A stretch of 9,302 nt of DNA from the NCBI GenBank assembly GCA_945870545.1, contig CAMBTF010000044.1, positions 1 to 9,302 on the forward strand, read 5' to 3'. Numbering within the stretch: position 1 is the first letter of the stretch; every line of letters starts with the position of its first letter. The notes beneath the pieces are model-generated. The model was not told where the DNA came from. It worked only from the letters and a program-made list of their open reading frames with translations, and searched no databases. Below, piece by piece: positions 1 to 6,156 of this stretch. The position numbers and the translations under genes are program-made. This stretch comes from Akkermansia muciniphila. Lineage in GTDB: Bacteria; Verrucomicrobiota; Verrucomicrobiia; Verrucomicrobiales; Akkermansiaceae.

Positions 1-2
1 CC

Positions 3-764
3 TTCGTCTCGGTCACCTACGGAGCCGGCGGCTCCACCCGCGAGCTAACCCACGACCTCGTTCTCCGCATCCGCCAAACCACAAACATCCCGCCCGTGCC
101 GCACCTCACCTGCGTCGGCCACACGCGGGATGAGATCGATGCAATCCTCACACGCTACGCCGAGGCGGGGGTCGCCAACATCCTCGCCCTGCGCGGCGAC
201 CCGCCGAAGGACCAGCCGGATTATGATTGGTCACAAGGGCATTTCCGCTACGCCGCGGATCTGGTGAACCACATCCGTGCGTTCAAAGGGCACCCCGACC
301 CGCGCGGCTTCGGGATCGGCGTCGCCGGCTTTCCGGAAGGCCACCCTGCCACGCCGAACCGCGTCGCGGAAATGAACAACCTCAAGGCCAAGATCGACGC
401 GGGAGCCGACTACATCTGCACCCAGCTGTTCTTCGACAACCACGATTTCCTCGACTTCCGCGACCGCTGCTCGCTGGCCGGGATCGATGTCCCGATCATC
501 GCCGGCATCATGCCCGTGACCTCCCTTTCCAGCATGCAACGGATGGCAGAGCTCGCCGCTGGCGCCCGCTACCCGGCGAAGCTCCTGAAGACCCTCGACC
601 GCGCCGCCGCGAAAAACGACCCCGAAGCCGTGGAGCGCGCGGGCATTCACTACGCCGCCCAGCAATCCGCCGAGCTCCTCGACAACAATGTGGCCGGCAT
701 CCATTTCTACACACTCAACAAATCGCACGCCACCCGCCAGATCTACGCCTCGCTGGGGCTGTGA
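3..764 (+). CDS. metF: 5,10-methylenetetrahydrofolate reductase, 5'-truncated by the window edge
   Basis: Cytosolic flavoenzyme that reduces 5,10-methylene-THF to 5-methyl-THF, the methyl donor for methionine synthesis. The frame is open from base 3 and gives 253 residues. The first visible residues, FVSVTYGAGGSTRE, match the second strand region of MetF, so about 55 N-terminal residues of a roughly 300-residue protein lie upstream, including the usual catalytic Glu. Family signatures run in order: PHLTC (about 33-37), ALRGDPP (62-68, with the conserved Asp of the RGD/RGDLP loop), FPEGHP, TQLFFDN followed by FRDRC, the AGIMPVTS loop, and the C-terminal IHFYTLNKS that ends in a SLGL tail. A GTG at base 96 is not the real start, because conserved sequence continues upstream of it. 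The gene converges on the ABC operon and is separated from it by a large inverted repeat. Identification is firm; only the N-terminus and upstream control are unseen. Confidence 0.95.
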   Translation, partial: FVSVTYGAGGSTRELTHDLVLRIRQTTNIPPVPHLTCVGHTRDEIDAILTRYAEAGVANILALRGDPPKDQPDYDWSQGHFRYAADLVNHIRAFKGHPDPRGFGIGVAGFPEGHPATPNRVAEMNNLKAKIDAGADYICTQLFFDNHDFLDFRDRCSLAGIDVPIIAGIMPVTSLSSMQRMAELAAGARYPAKLLKTLDRAAAKNDPEAVERAGIHYAAQQSAELLDNNVAGIHFYTLNKSHATRQIYASLGL

Positions 765-768
765 ATAC

Positions 769-847
769 AAGGAGGGGCTGCCTTCGGCTGCTCGGCAAGC
801 CGAGCCATTTCCCATGGCAGTCCGGCAGCCGAAGGCCGCCGCTCCTT
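769..847. repeat. Large imperfect inverted repeat between convergent genes (possible bidirectional terminator or dispersed repeat)
   Basis: The left arm at 769-791 (begins AAGGAGGGGCTGCC) and the right arm at 825-847 (ends GCCGCCGCTCCTT) pair at 21 of 23 positions. Inside, bases 790-805 form a second perfect 7-bp hairpin, GCTCGGC-AA-GCCGAGC, overlapping the end of the left arm. The element fills most of the 92-base gap between the metF stop and the permease stop, so it could end transcription from both sides. There is no T-run typical of an intrinsic terminator. The nested layout also fits a REP/MITE-like dispersed repeat. Which of these it is cannot be settled from one copy. Confidence 0.6.
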
Positions 848-856
848 GGAGCTACT

Positions 857-2566
857 CTACACCTTGAAAAGCCCGCCGCGTTTTCCGCCAAGTATTGCGG
901 CTCCCATGATGGCTACCGATAAGAAAACCATCGCCCACACGCCCAGCGCGGCGGCCAGTTCAGTGCCGTTGCCCAGCGTGCTGAGGAGGGTGTAGATCGC
1001 TTTGGTGATCGGGTAATGCTGCGCCTGCTCGGCGAGGATCAGGCTATCGCTGACCTCCAGCATGGCGAAGGCGAAGCCAAGAATCGCGCCTGCGGCGAGG
1101 TTTGCGCCGATCAGTGGGATGGCGATCCGCCGCATCATCCGCATCGGGGTCGCGCCAAGTGAGCGGGCGGCTTCCTCCAGAGCAGGGTTGCTCTGTTGCA
1201 AACCCGCCACCGCCGCCCGCACCACGTAGGGCAGACGCCGGATGCCATACGCCAGCACCAGCAGGAAAAACGGATTCCCGCCCGCACCGATGAGGAAATG
1301 GAACGGTTTCCCCTCCTGCGAGAGCGCCAGATACCCGAAGGCCATCACCAGCCCCGGCACCGCCAGCGGCATCATCACCAACGCATCGAGCCAACCCCGC
1401 AGTTTCAGATCCGACCTCACCACCACCCACGCCACGCCCACACCGATGATGACCGCCAGCAAGGTCGCCGTGCCCGCATACATCAGGCTGTTTTGGATGG
1501 AAGGAACGACCAGCCCGTTGCCAAGCGCCTCGATGTAATGCCGCATCGTCAGTTCATCCGGGATGACCGTGCCATACCATCGCTCCGCCAGCGAAAGCAG
1601 CACCACCCCGGCGTGCGGGATGGATGCGATCACGAAAACGCCGAGGAAAAACGCCGCACACGCCAGCCCTTTCCAGCCGCCGATTTTCTGTCCGTCACTA
1701 CGCCCCTTCGGCCTCGGCGCAGTGCCCAGCGGCGCGCGACCCATCACAAGTTTCGCCAGCGCAAACACCGCCGCTGCGATCACCAGCAGGATCGCGGTCA
1801 AGGCGTATGGCACCGGATTTTTCTCCAGCCCCTTGATCCCGTCGAAAATCTGCACCGGCGCGATCCGCGCGTAATCGAACACCAGCGGTACGCCCAGCTC
1901 CGTGAACGACCAGATGAAAACCAGCGAGCTCCCCGCAAACACCCCCGGCATAGCCAGCGGCAGGGTGATCCGGAAAAAACGTTTCCACGGCGGGCAACCG
2001 AGATTCTCCGCCGCCTGCTCCATCGCCGGATCGAGATTCGCCAGCGCGGCGGCGATGTTCATGTAGAGGATGGGGTAAAGGTGCAGCGCGTTCATCACCA
2101 CGATCCCGAGGAAACGACCCTCCGCCAGCCAATCGAACGGCGTGGTCGCGTCCATCATCCCCACATCGATGAGCAACGCGTTGAATGCACCATTCACGCC
2201 GAGCATCTGCTTGATCCCCACCGCCCCCACGAACGGCGGCAAAATCATCGGCGCAAGCACGAGGATGCCGAGAAACTTTTTCCCTACGAAATCATAACGG
2301 TGCGCCACCAGCGCCAGCGGAAAGGCGATCAGCAAGGTCAGCAGCGTGCTCACCACCCCCATCATCAGGGCGTTCCAAAGCCCCTCGCGGTAGATCGGAT
2401 TCGAAAAAACCGACCCGATGAAATCAAGTGTCCACAACTTTTCCCCGTCCGCACTCGTCGCCTCGAACGCCTGCCTCACCACCATCCATGCCGGATACAG
2501 GAAAAACACCGCAAACAGCGCCACCACCGCCAGGCTGATCCCCCACGCCAATGTCCGGTTCATCAT
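857..2566 (-). CDS. ABC importer permease, two fused transmembrane domains (FbpB/ThiP/PhnU-like)
   Basis: This 569-residue integral membrane protein carries two tandem binding-protein-dependent permease domains in one chain. Roughly twelve hydrophobic segments are visible: near 8-28, 64-88, 98-116, 152-175, 205-225 and 255-275 in the first half, and six more between 303 and 560. Each half has an EAA loop, the ATPase docking motif. They are EQAAENLGCPPWKRFFR (183-199) and EEAARSLGATPMRMMRR (464-480), each followed by a short hydrophobic stretch with the family's IxLPL/IxIPL form. A polar linker rich in R, K and G (about 277-299) joins the halves. Fusion of both permeases is typical of the iron(III), thiamine and 2-aminoethylphosphonate importer group, so the substrate class is only a guess. 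The start overlaps the stop of the binding-protein gene as ATGA, which indicates translational coupling. A second ATG follows immediately (MMN). No ATPase gene follows; the next gene is convergent metF. Confidence 0.92.
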   Translation of the reverse strand: MMNRTLAWGISLAVVALFAVFFLYPAWMVVRQAFEATSADGEKLWTLDFIGSVFSNPIYREGLWNALMMGVVSTLLTLLIAFPLALVAHRYDFVGKKFLGILVLAPMILPPFVGAVGIKQMLGVNGAFNALLIDVGMMDATTPFDWLAEGRFLGIVVMNALHLYPILYMNIAAALANLDPAMEQAAENLGCPPWKRFFRITLPLAMPGVFAGSSLVFIWSFTELGVPLVFDYARIAPVQIFDGIKGLEKNPVPYALTAILLVIAAAVFALAKLVMGRAPLGTAPRPKGRSDGQKIGGWKGLACAAFFLGVFVIASIPHAGVVLLSLAERWYGTVIPDELTMRHYIEALGNGLVVPSIQNSLMYAGTATLLAVIIGVGVAWVVVRSDLKLRGWLDALVMMPLAVPGLVMAFGYLALSQEGKPFHFLIGAGGNPFFLLVLAYGIRRLPYVVRAAVAGLQQSNPALEEAARSLGATPMRMMRRIAIPLIGANLAAGAILGFAFAMLEVSDSLILAEQAQHYPITKAIYTLLSTLGNGTELAAALGVWAMVFLSVAIMGAAILGGKRGGLFKV

Positions 2567-4047
2567 GGCCGCGCCCCTTTCGTTTCAGCGATGCGCCGCG
2601 CCTCCCTGTAGTTCGCGCGGAACCACTCGCCGAGTTCCTTCATCCGCGCCGCCTGCACCATCGTGTCCTTGCTGTCCAAGCCCGCATCACCCTGCCCGGC
2701 GATGGCATACGTGACTTTCGAAACATCCTGGAAAACCACCAGCGCGTCCTCCGGCATGCCCGCCGCGATGATCGCCTCCCACGCCGCTTTCATCTCCTCA
2801 TGAGAGTCGATGCACATCACTTTCACCAAGGTCCGGAGCGTGTTGAAAACCTGGCCGGTAAGCGCGCGGTCGTAGGTGAAATTCCCCTCGTCCTCGTAGG
2901 GGTTCACGCCGGGCATGGTGGTCAGCGCGAGAATTTCCGCCTCATACATGTCGCGGCGGATCGGCGTACGGTGCAGCGCGCGATCCTCCGGGCCGCCCTC
3001 GGTGCCGGGTGTCTGGAACCACAACCGCTGCGCTTCTCGCGTCAGGCAGAATTTCACGAACTCCTGCGCAAGCGCCATGTTCGGAGCACCCTTCAAAACA
3101 GCGATGGGATCAGAGCTCAGTGTTGTGCCACCCTTCGGCGCAATCCAGACCACGCGCGGTTTCCCTTCGCTTGTGATCAGATCCGCCGCGTAGCTGCGCC
3201 CGTAGAAATCGATGCACATCCCCGCCGCCGCATTCCCCTGCCCTACATCGTGCGGGATCTTCGAGGCGCTATCTGTGAAATACCGTGCGTTCGCACCCAT
3301 CCGCTGGATCAACCGAATTCCGTCCTCCCACCCAGCAGCAACCTTCTGGTCTCTGGATTCTAGTGTCTGATCTCTCAAAGCTCTTTGCATCTCCCCCTGC
3401 ACCAGTAGCTCGAAGGTGCGCGCGACCGAGCCGCTCTTCGTCGGATCCGCCAAGGCCAGGCTCCCCGCATACGCCGGCTCGCCGAGATCCTTCCACTCAT
3501 CCGGCGCGGCGATGCCCAACCGCTGGATGAAATCCGGATTATAGCAAATCCCGAACTGCGACATGCATGTCCCCACCCAATCCTTCTCCGCCGCGATGTA
3601 GCGCTCGCCCGTAAACGTTTCCGGAATCACCCCTCCCTCGCCGAACAGCTCCGGCATGTCATCGAAAACATCCAGCTTCGCCAGCCGTCCCGCCTTCGCC
3701 TGCCCCGCGAAATCCGGCTCCCCGCCGCCGAAAAACAGATCCACCCCGATCCCGTCGCGCCCTGTTTCCTCCGCCGCCTTGAACCCCGCGTCGATCACCA
3801 TCCGGATCTCGGATGTCCCTCCCGGCGTCCGCCAATCGACATACACCGAGCGCCCCGTCTTCCCCCGCCACCACGCCGCGAAGGCTTCCCCGAACTCTTT
3901 CCGGATCGACTCGTTATGCGGGGAAAGGATTACCAGCCGGTCATCCGCGGAGGCGGGCGATGCCGTCTGGGTCTCGCGTTTCATCACCAACGGCAGGCCG
4001 ACGATGAAACACAACAAACCCAGAATTCCGATCAATCGTCCCTTCAT
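2563..4047 (-). CDS. ABC transporter extracellular solute-binding protein
   Basis: This 494-residue protein is a probable extracytoplasmic ligand-capture subunit for the overlapping permease. I chose ATG at 4047 (MKGRLIGILG) because it places a positive residue and a hydrophobic core (about 5-22) at the N-terminus. An in-frame ATG at 4086 would add 13 residues that spoil the signal sequence. There is no lipobox at the only nearby Cys (C13). A possible signal peptidase site, ASA|DD at 34/35, lies far from the hydrophobic core, so an N-terminal anchor is also possible. Family features: RLVILSPHNESIRKEF opens the first lobe, DWRTPGGTSEI (71-81) and VDLFFGGGEPDF follow, then GICYNPDF, AYAGSLALADPTKSGS (192-207, the hinge-like segment of Fe/spermidine-type binding proteins), and GMCIDFYGR. 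The protein is longer than typical 330-360-residue FbpA proteins. Residues 223-235 are encoded by a degenerate heptamer repeat. The ligand is unknown. Confidence 0.88.
   Translation of the reverse strand: MKGRLIGILGLLCFIVGLPLVMKRETQTASPASADDRLVILSPHNESIRKEFGEAFAAWWRGKTGRSVYVDWRTPGGTSEIRMVIDAGFKAAEETGRDGIGVDLFFGGGEPDFAGQAKAGRLAKLDVFDDMPELFGEGGVIPETFTGERYIAAEKDWVGTCMSQFGICYNPDFIQRLGIAAPDEWKDLGEPAYAGSLALADPTKSGSVARTFELLVQGEMQRALRDQTLESRDQKVAAGWEDGIRLIQRMGANARYFTDSASKIPHDVGQGNAAAGMCIDFYGRSYAADLITSEGKPRVVWIAPKGGTTLSSDPIAVLKGAPNMALAQEFVKFCLTREAQRLWFQTPGTEGGPEDRALHRTPIRRDMYEAEILALTTMPGVNPYEDEGNFTYDRALTGQVFNTLRTLVKVMCIDSHEEMKAAWEAIIAAGMPEDALVVFQDVSKVTYAIAGQGDAGLDSKDTMVQAARMKELGEWFRANYREARRIAETKGARP
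3345..3379. repeat. Degenerate period-7 tandem repeat inside the solute-binding protein gene
   Basis: Read on the + strand, five heptamers follow without gaps from 3345: TCTGGTC, then TCTGGAT at 3352, TCTAGTG at 3359, TCTGATC at 3366, and a weaker TCTCAAA at 3373. The first four fit TCTRRNN. On the coding strand this gives residues 223-235, with core RDQTLESRDQK, a polar segment between MQRAL and the conserved-looking AAGWEDGIRLIQ. The stretch is lower in GC than the flanking coding sequence. It looks like an in-frame insertion or expansion tolerated in a surface loop. Confidence 0.6.
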
Positions 4048-4057
4048 GCCTGCGTCC

Positions 4058-4070
4058 GGGAGAAACTCCC
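4058..4070 (-). other. Small perfect hairpin in the leader of the solute-binding protein gene
   Basis: GGGAG-AAA-CTCCC on the + strand (GGGAG-TTT-CTCCC in the transcript sense) lies 10 bases before the chosen ATG at 4047. The transcript copy of GGGAG is the only purine-rich Shine-Dalgarno-like word nearby. It would be paired in the hairpin and is also too far upstream. The feature could be chance; no function is claimed. Confidence 0.3.
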
Positions 4071-4104
4071 ACCCTGCATGTATCATGGCAAGACGTAACG
4101 GGCA

Positions 4105-4130
4105 GCTTACGGTTTATGATCCGTAAAAGC
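4105..4130 (-). terminator. Stem-loop after the DUF1080 gene, candidate terminator
   Basis: TTACGG (4107-4112) and CCGTAA (4121-4126) form a 6-bp stem with an 8-base loop. The stem can extend to GCTTACGG against CCGTAAAAGC with a two-base bulge. It begins 7 bases past the DUF1080 stop codon and lies upstream of the solute-binding protein gene on the same strand. That is the place expected for a terminator separating the two units. No U-tract follows in the - strand sense, so termination is an inference. Confidence 0.4.
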
Positions 4131-4136
4131 TCCGGC

Positions 4137-4835
4137 TCAATTTCCCACTTTCAACATGATGTCCTTGTAATGGGCGGTGCTGTCGGGGTCGTGACCCTGG
4201 ATCGCGAAGGTTCCTGAACCCAGCTTGCGACCCGACTTACCTTGCAGGGCTTTCGCTGGATCAAACCCTTCCGGCTGGGTCCATTCCACCGTGATCTCCC
4301 CGTTCACCTTCACCGTGATCTTGTTGCCTTTGACGGCAATGTGATATTCAAACCATTCACCGTCCACGTTCGGTGCTTTCTCCACAACACGTCCCTCCAA
4401 GCTACCCTTCGGCGCCTCCTGACCGTCCACCAATACAAGGACATCGGAAACACCGTAAAGGCTGCCGGTTTTCCTCGGGTCGCCGTGCGAGGCGTTCACC
4501 TGGCACTCGAAGCCCTTGGAAGGCCAGCCCTTCTCCTGATATTCCGTGTGGAAATAAACACCGCCGTTCGCCTTGGCCGTAGTCATCACCTTCAGCTTCA
4601 GTTCGAAGTCCTTGAAAGATGCCTGACCGTCCGCTCCCATGTAAAACAGATGCGCGGGCCCGTCACTCACCTTGATCGCGCCGTCCACCACCGTGAAGGA
4701 ACCCGGCTTCTCCTCGTTCGATTTCCAGCCAGTGAGATCCTTACCGTTGAAGATGGAAACAAACCCGTCATCGGCCATCGCGGAGGATGCCAAGATACCG
4801 AGGGCGAGAGGTAGTAGAAAACTGTGTTTATTCAT
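4137..4835 (-). CDS. Secreted DUF1080 / 3-keto-disaccharide hydrolase domain protein
   Basis: This 232-residue exported protein has a single DUF1080 domain (Pfam PF06439, laminin-G/GH16-like beta sandwich). Residues 1-21 are a classic signal peptide: basic start MNKH, hydrophobic core FLLPLALGILA, and an AMA|DD cleavage site after 21. Family landmarks follow: FNGKDLTGWK (29-38), GSFTVVDGAIKV (45-56), NGGVYFHTEYQ (90-100), KGFECQV (107-113), KTGSLYGV (122-129), GEWFEYHIAVKGNKITVKVNG (begins at 159) and the terminal GTFAIQGHDPDS then YKDIMLK. Characterised relatives cleave 3-oxo-glycosides in the periplasm, and Verrucomicrobia and Planctomycetes carry many copies. Whether this copy is a hydrolase/lyase or only binds sugar cannot be told from sequence. 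It is divergent from the sugar isomerase operon, which suggests but does not prove shared carbohydrate control. No Shine-Dalgarno motif precedes the ATG. Confidence 0.88.
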   Translation of the reverse strand: MNKHSFLLPLALGILASSAMADDGFVSIFNGKDLTGWKSNEEKPGSFTVVDGAIKVSDGPAHLFYMGADGQASFKDFELKLKVMTTAKANGGVYFHTEYQEKGWPSKGFECQVNASHGDPRKTGSLYGVSDVLVLVDGQEAPKGSLEGRVVEKAPNVDGEWFEYHIAVKGNKITVKVNGEITVEWTQPEGFDPAKALQGKSGRKLGSGTFAIQGHDPDSTAHYKDIMLKVGN

Positions 4836-5080
4836 ACGGTCGGTTTCGTAACAAGCGTATCTGCGGCAGTCCAGAAGAAAGGCATATCACACGGCATATC
4901 CTACGTAACAGAAAGGGAAATTTATCGGTTCTCCATCAGTTTTGCGAATCGTTGGAGGACGCGGATGGACTGAAGCCATGACACCGCATGGGTTCTGGGC
5001 GATGTGAATCCGACACAATAGTCTCCATTATCAGCACCATAGTGGTATCTCTTCATCCCGTCCCTCTCCATCCTCCCCAC
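4836..5080. promoter_or_regulatory. Divergent intergenic region between DUF1080 and the isomerase operon
   Basis: The 245-base gap must hold the promoters for both divergent transcripts. It is lower in GC than the genes and has no convincing coding potential. An in-frame ATG at 4988 extends the isomerase frame, but the extra 31 residues resemble nothing in the family. I see the direct repeat GGCATATC at 4881 and 4893, CGTAACA at 4847 and 4904, and a small dyad ACCA-TAG-TGGT near 5036-5046. No -35/-10 pair is strong enough to name a promoter. The last 30 bases before the ATG at 5081 are almost all pyrimidine. Confidence 0.4.
4881..4900. repeat. Direct repeat GGCATATC with 12-base spacing
   Basis: GGCATATC occurs at 4881-4888 and again at 4893-4900, 46-65 bases upstream of the DUF1080 start codon. 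Two identical 8-mers about one helical turn apart can be a regulator's binding site. Two copies alone could also arise by chance. Confidence 0.3.
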
Positions 5081-6109
5081 ATGTCCAATACCAACTACCG
5101 CTTCTCATTCGGCCCATGGAACATCAGCGAAGGCTCCGATCCCTTCGGCCCTGAGGTCCGCCCCGCCTTCCCCCACGAGGAAAAATACGCCCTCTACCGC
5201 CCCCTAGGCTTCGAAGGCGTCCAGTTCCACGATGACGACGTCGTCCCAAATATCGACTCCCTCTCCCCCGATCAGATTTCACGCAAGGCCTCCGAAATCA
5301 AAACCGTCCTCGGGAACCATGGCCTCACCCCAGAATTCGTCGCCCCCCGCCTCTGGTTCGCCGATCAAACTGTCGATGGAGGTTACACCTCAAACAGCGC
5401 CACCGACCGCCAATACGCTTGGGACCGCACCAAGAAAACCATCGACATCGCCAACACCATCGGCTCCAAGGCGATTGTCCTCTGGCTCGCCCGCGAAGGC
5501 AGCTACATCCGCGAAGCCAAGGACGCCAAACTCGCCTACCAGCGCATCCTCGAAACCATCAATAACATCCTCAGCTACGACAAAACCATCGAAATTTGGA
5601 TCGAGCCCAAGCCCAACGAACCCACCGACCAAGCCTACGTCCCCACGATCGGCCACACCATCGCTCTCTCCTACGCCTCCGCCGACCACTCGCGCGTCAA
5701 GGGTCTCATTGAATCCGCCCACGCCATGCTCGCTGGTCTTGATGCCAGCGACGAGATGGCTTTCGCCCTCGCTCATAACAAGCTCGCCTCCGTCCACCTC
5801 AACGACCAAAACGGCCTCAAATACGACCAAGACAAAAACTTCGGATCAGTCAACCTCCGCGCCGCCTTCAACCAAGTCCGCATCCTTGAGGAATCCAACT
5901 ACGACGGCTTCATTGGCCTCGACGTCAAAGCCATCCGCACCCAGCGCGGCACCCCCGTAACCGATCACCTTAAAAACTCGCGCGAAATCTTCCTTCACCT
6001 CGTCGAGAAATCCCGCAACCTAGACACAAACCTCATTCAACAATATCGCGATGCCCGCGACTACGAGTCCTTGGAACTCTACATCCTCAAACACCTCATG
6101 GGCGTCTGA
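5081..6109 (+). CDS. Sugar isomerase, xylose isomerase-like TIM barrel (possible L-rhamnose/deoxyaldose isomerase)
   Basis: This 342-residue cytosolic enzyme probably interconverts an aldose and a ketose with two divalent metals. The start at 5081 (MSNTNYRFSFGPW) matches how class I xylose isomerases begin. Expected active-site elements are present: W13, DPFG with F22, FHDDD (H50, D53), W135 in VLWLAREG, EPKPNEP (E175, K177), E211 and H214 in IESAHAMLAGL, KYDQD (D249, D251) and D281 in GLDVK. One metal ligand differs. Where xylose isomerases have Asp in HIDLNGQ, this protein reads VHLNDQ with H239, and L-rhamnose isomerases of the Pseudomonas stutzeri type use His there (HxND). The chain is shorter than typical xylose (about 390) or rhamnose (about 420) isomerases. 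It is the first gene of the + strand operon and the aldolase follows after 47 bases. The fold and general reaction are secure; the substrate is inferred. Confidence 0.85.
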   Translation: MSNTNYRFSFGPWNISEGSDPFGPEVRPAFPHEEKYALYRPLGFEGVQFHDDDVVPNIDSLSPDQISRKASEIKTVLGNHGLTPEFVAPRLWFADQTVDGGYTSNSATDRQYAWDRTKKTIDIANTIGSKAIVLWLAREGSYIREAKDAKLAYQRILETINNILSYDKTIEIWIEPKPNEPTDQAYVPTIGHTIALSYASADHSRVKGLIESAHAMLAGLDASDEMAFALAHNKLASVHLNDQNGLKYDQDKNFGSVNLRAAFNQVRILEESNYDGFIGLDVKAIRTQRGTPVTDHLKNSREIFLHLVEKSRNLDTNLIQQYRDARDYESLELYILKHLMGV

Positions 6110-6133
6110 TCAACAATAGCCCCGTCTTCCTCT

Positions 6134-6154
6134 GCTCACCGCTCACTAGCCACT
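6134..6154 (+). repeat. Three heptamer repeats ending two bases before the aldolase start
   Basis: GCTCACC (6134), GCTCACT (6141) and AGCCACT (6148) run in tandem and fit RSYCACY. They are followed by CC and then the ATG at 6157. They occupy the place where a Shine-Dalgarno sequence should be, and none is present. The tract takes up half of the 47-base gap between isomerase and aldolase. Confidence 0.5.
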
Positions 6155-6156
6155 CC

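Noticed and set aside
1196..2611. A 471-codon open frame on the + strand opposite the permease gene
   Set aside because: Its product is dominated by H, R, Q and P with no recognisable domain. It is the antisense of a well-supported permease in high-GC DNA, where long shadow frames are expected.
2551..3363. A 270-codon + strand frame opposite the solute-binding protein gene
   Set aside because: It is rich in Arg and His with no family motif, and it overlaps a clear transporter gene on the other strand.
3345..3379. CRISPR-like or IS-end interpretation of the repeated words
   Set aside because: Units are 7 bases long with no spacers, terminal inverted repeats or transposase. They form a simple degenerate tandem repeat.
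4048..4086. Upstream ATG 4086 as start of the solute-binding protein
   Set aside because: It would place 13 mixed residues ahead of a typical signal/anchor segment that begins naturally at MKGRL.
4942..4971. TTGCGA ... ATGGAC as a sigma-70 promoter for the isomerase
   Set aside because: The -10 match is poor, and similar pairs can be found elsewhere in the same gap.
4988..5080. N-terminal extension of the isomerase from ATG 4988
   Set aside because: The 31 added residues have no similarity to the family and lie in low-coding-potential sequence. The 5081 start matches the usual N-terminus of xylose isomerases.
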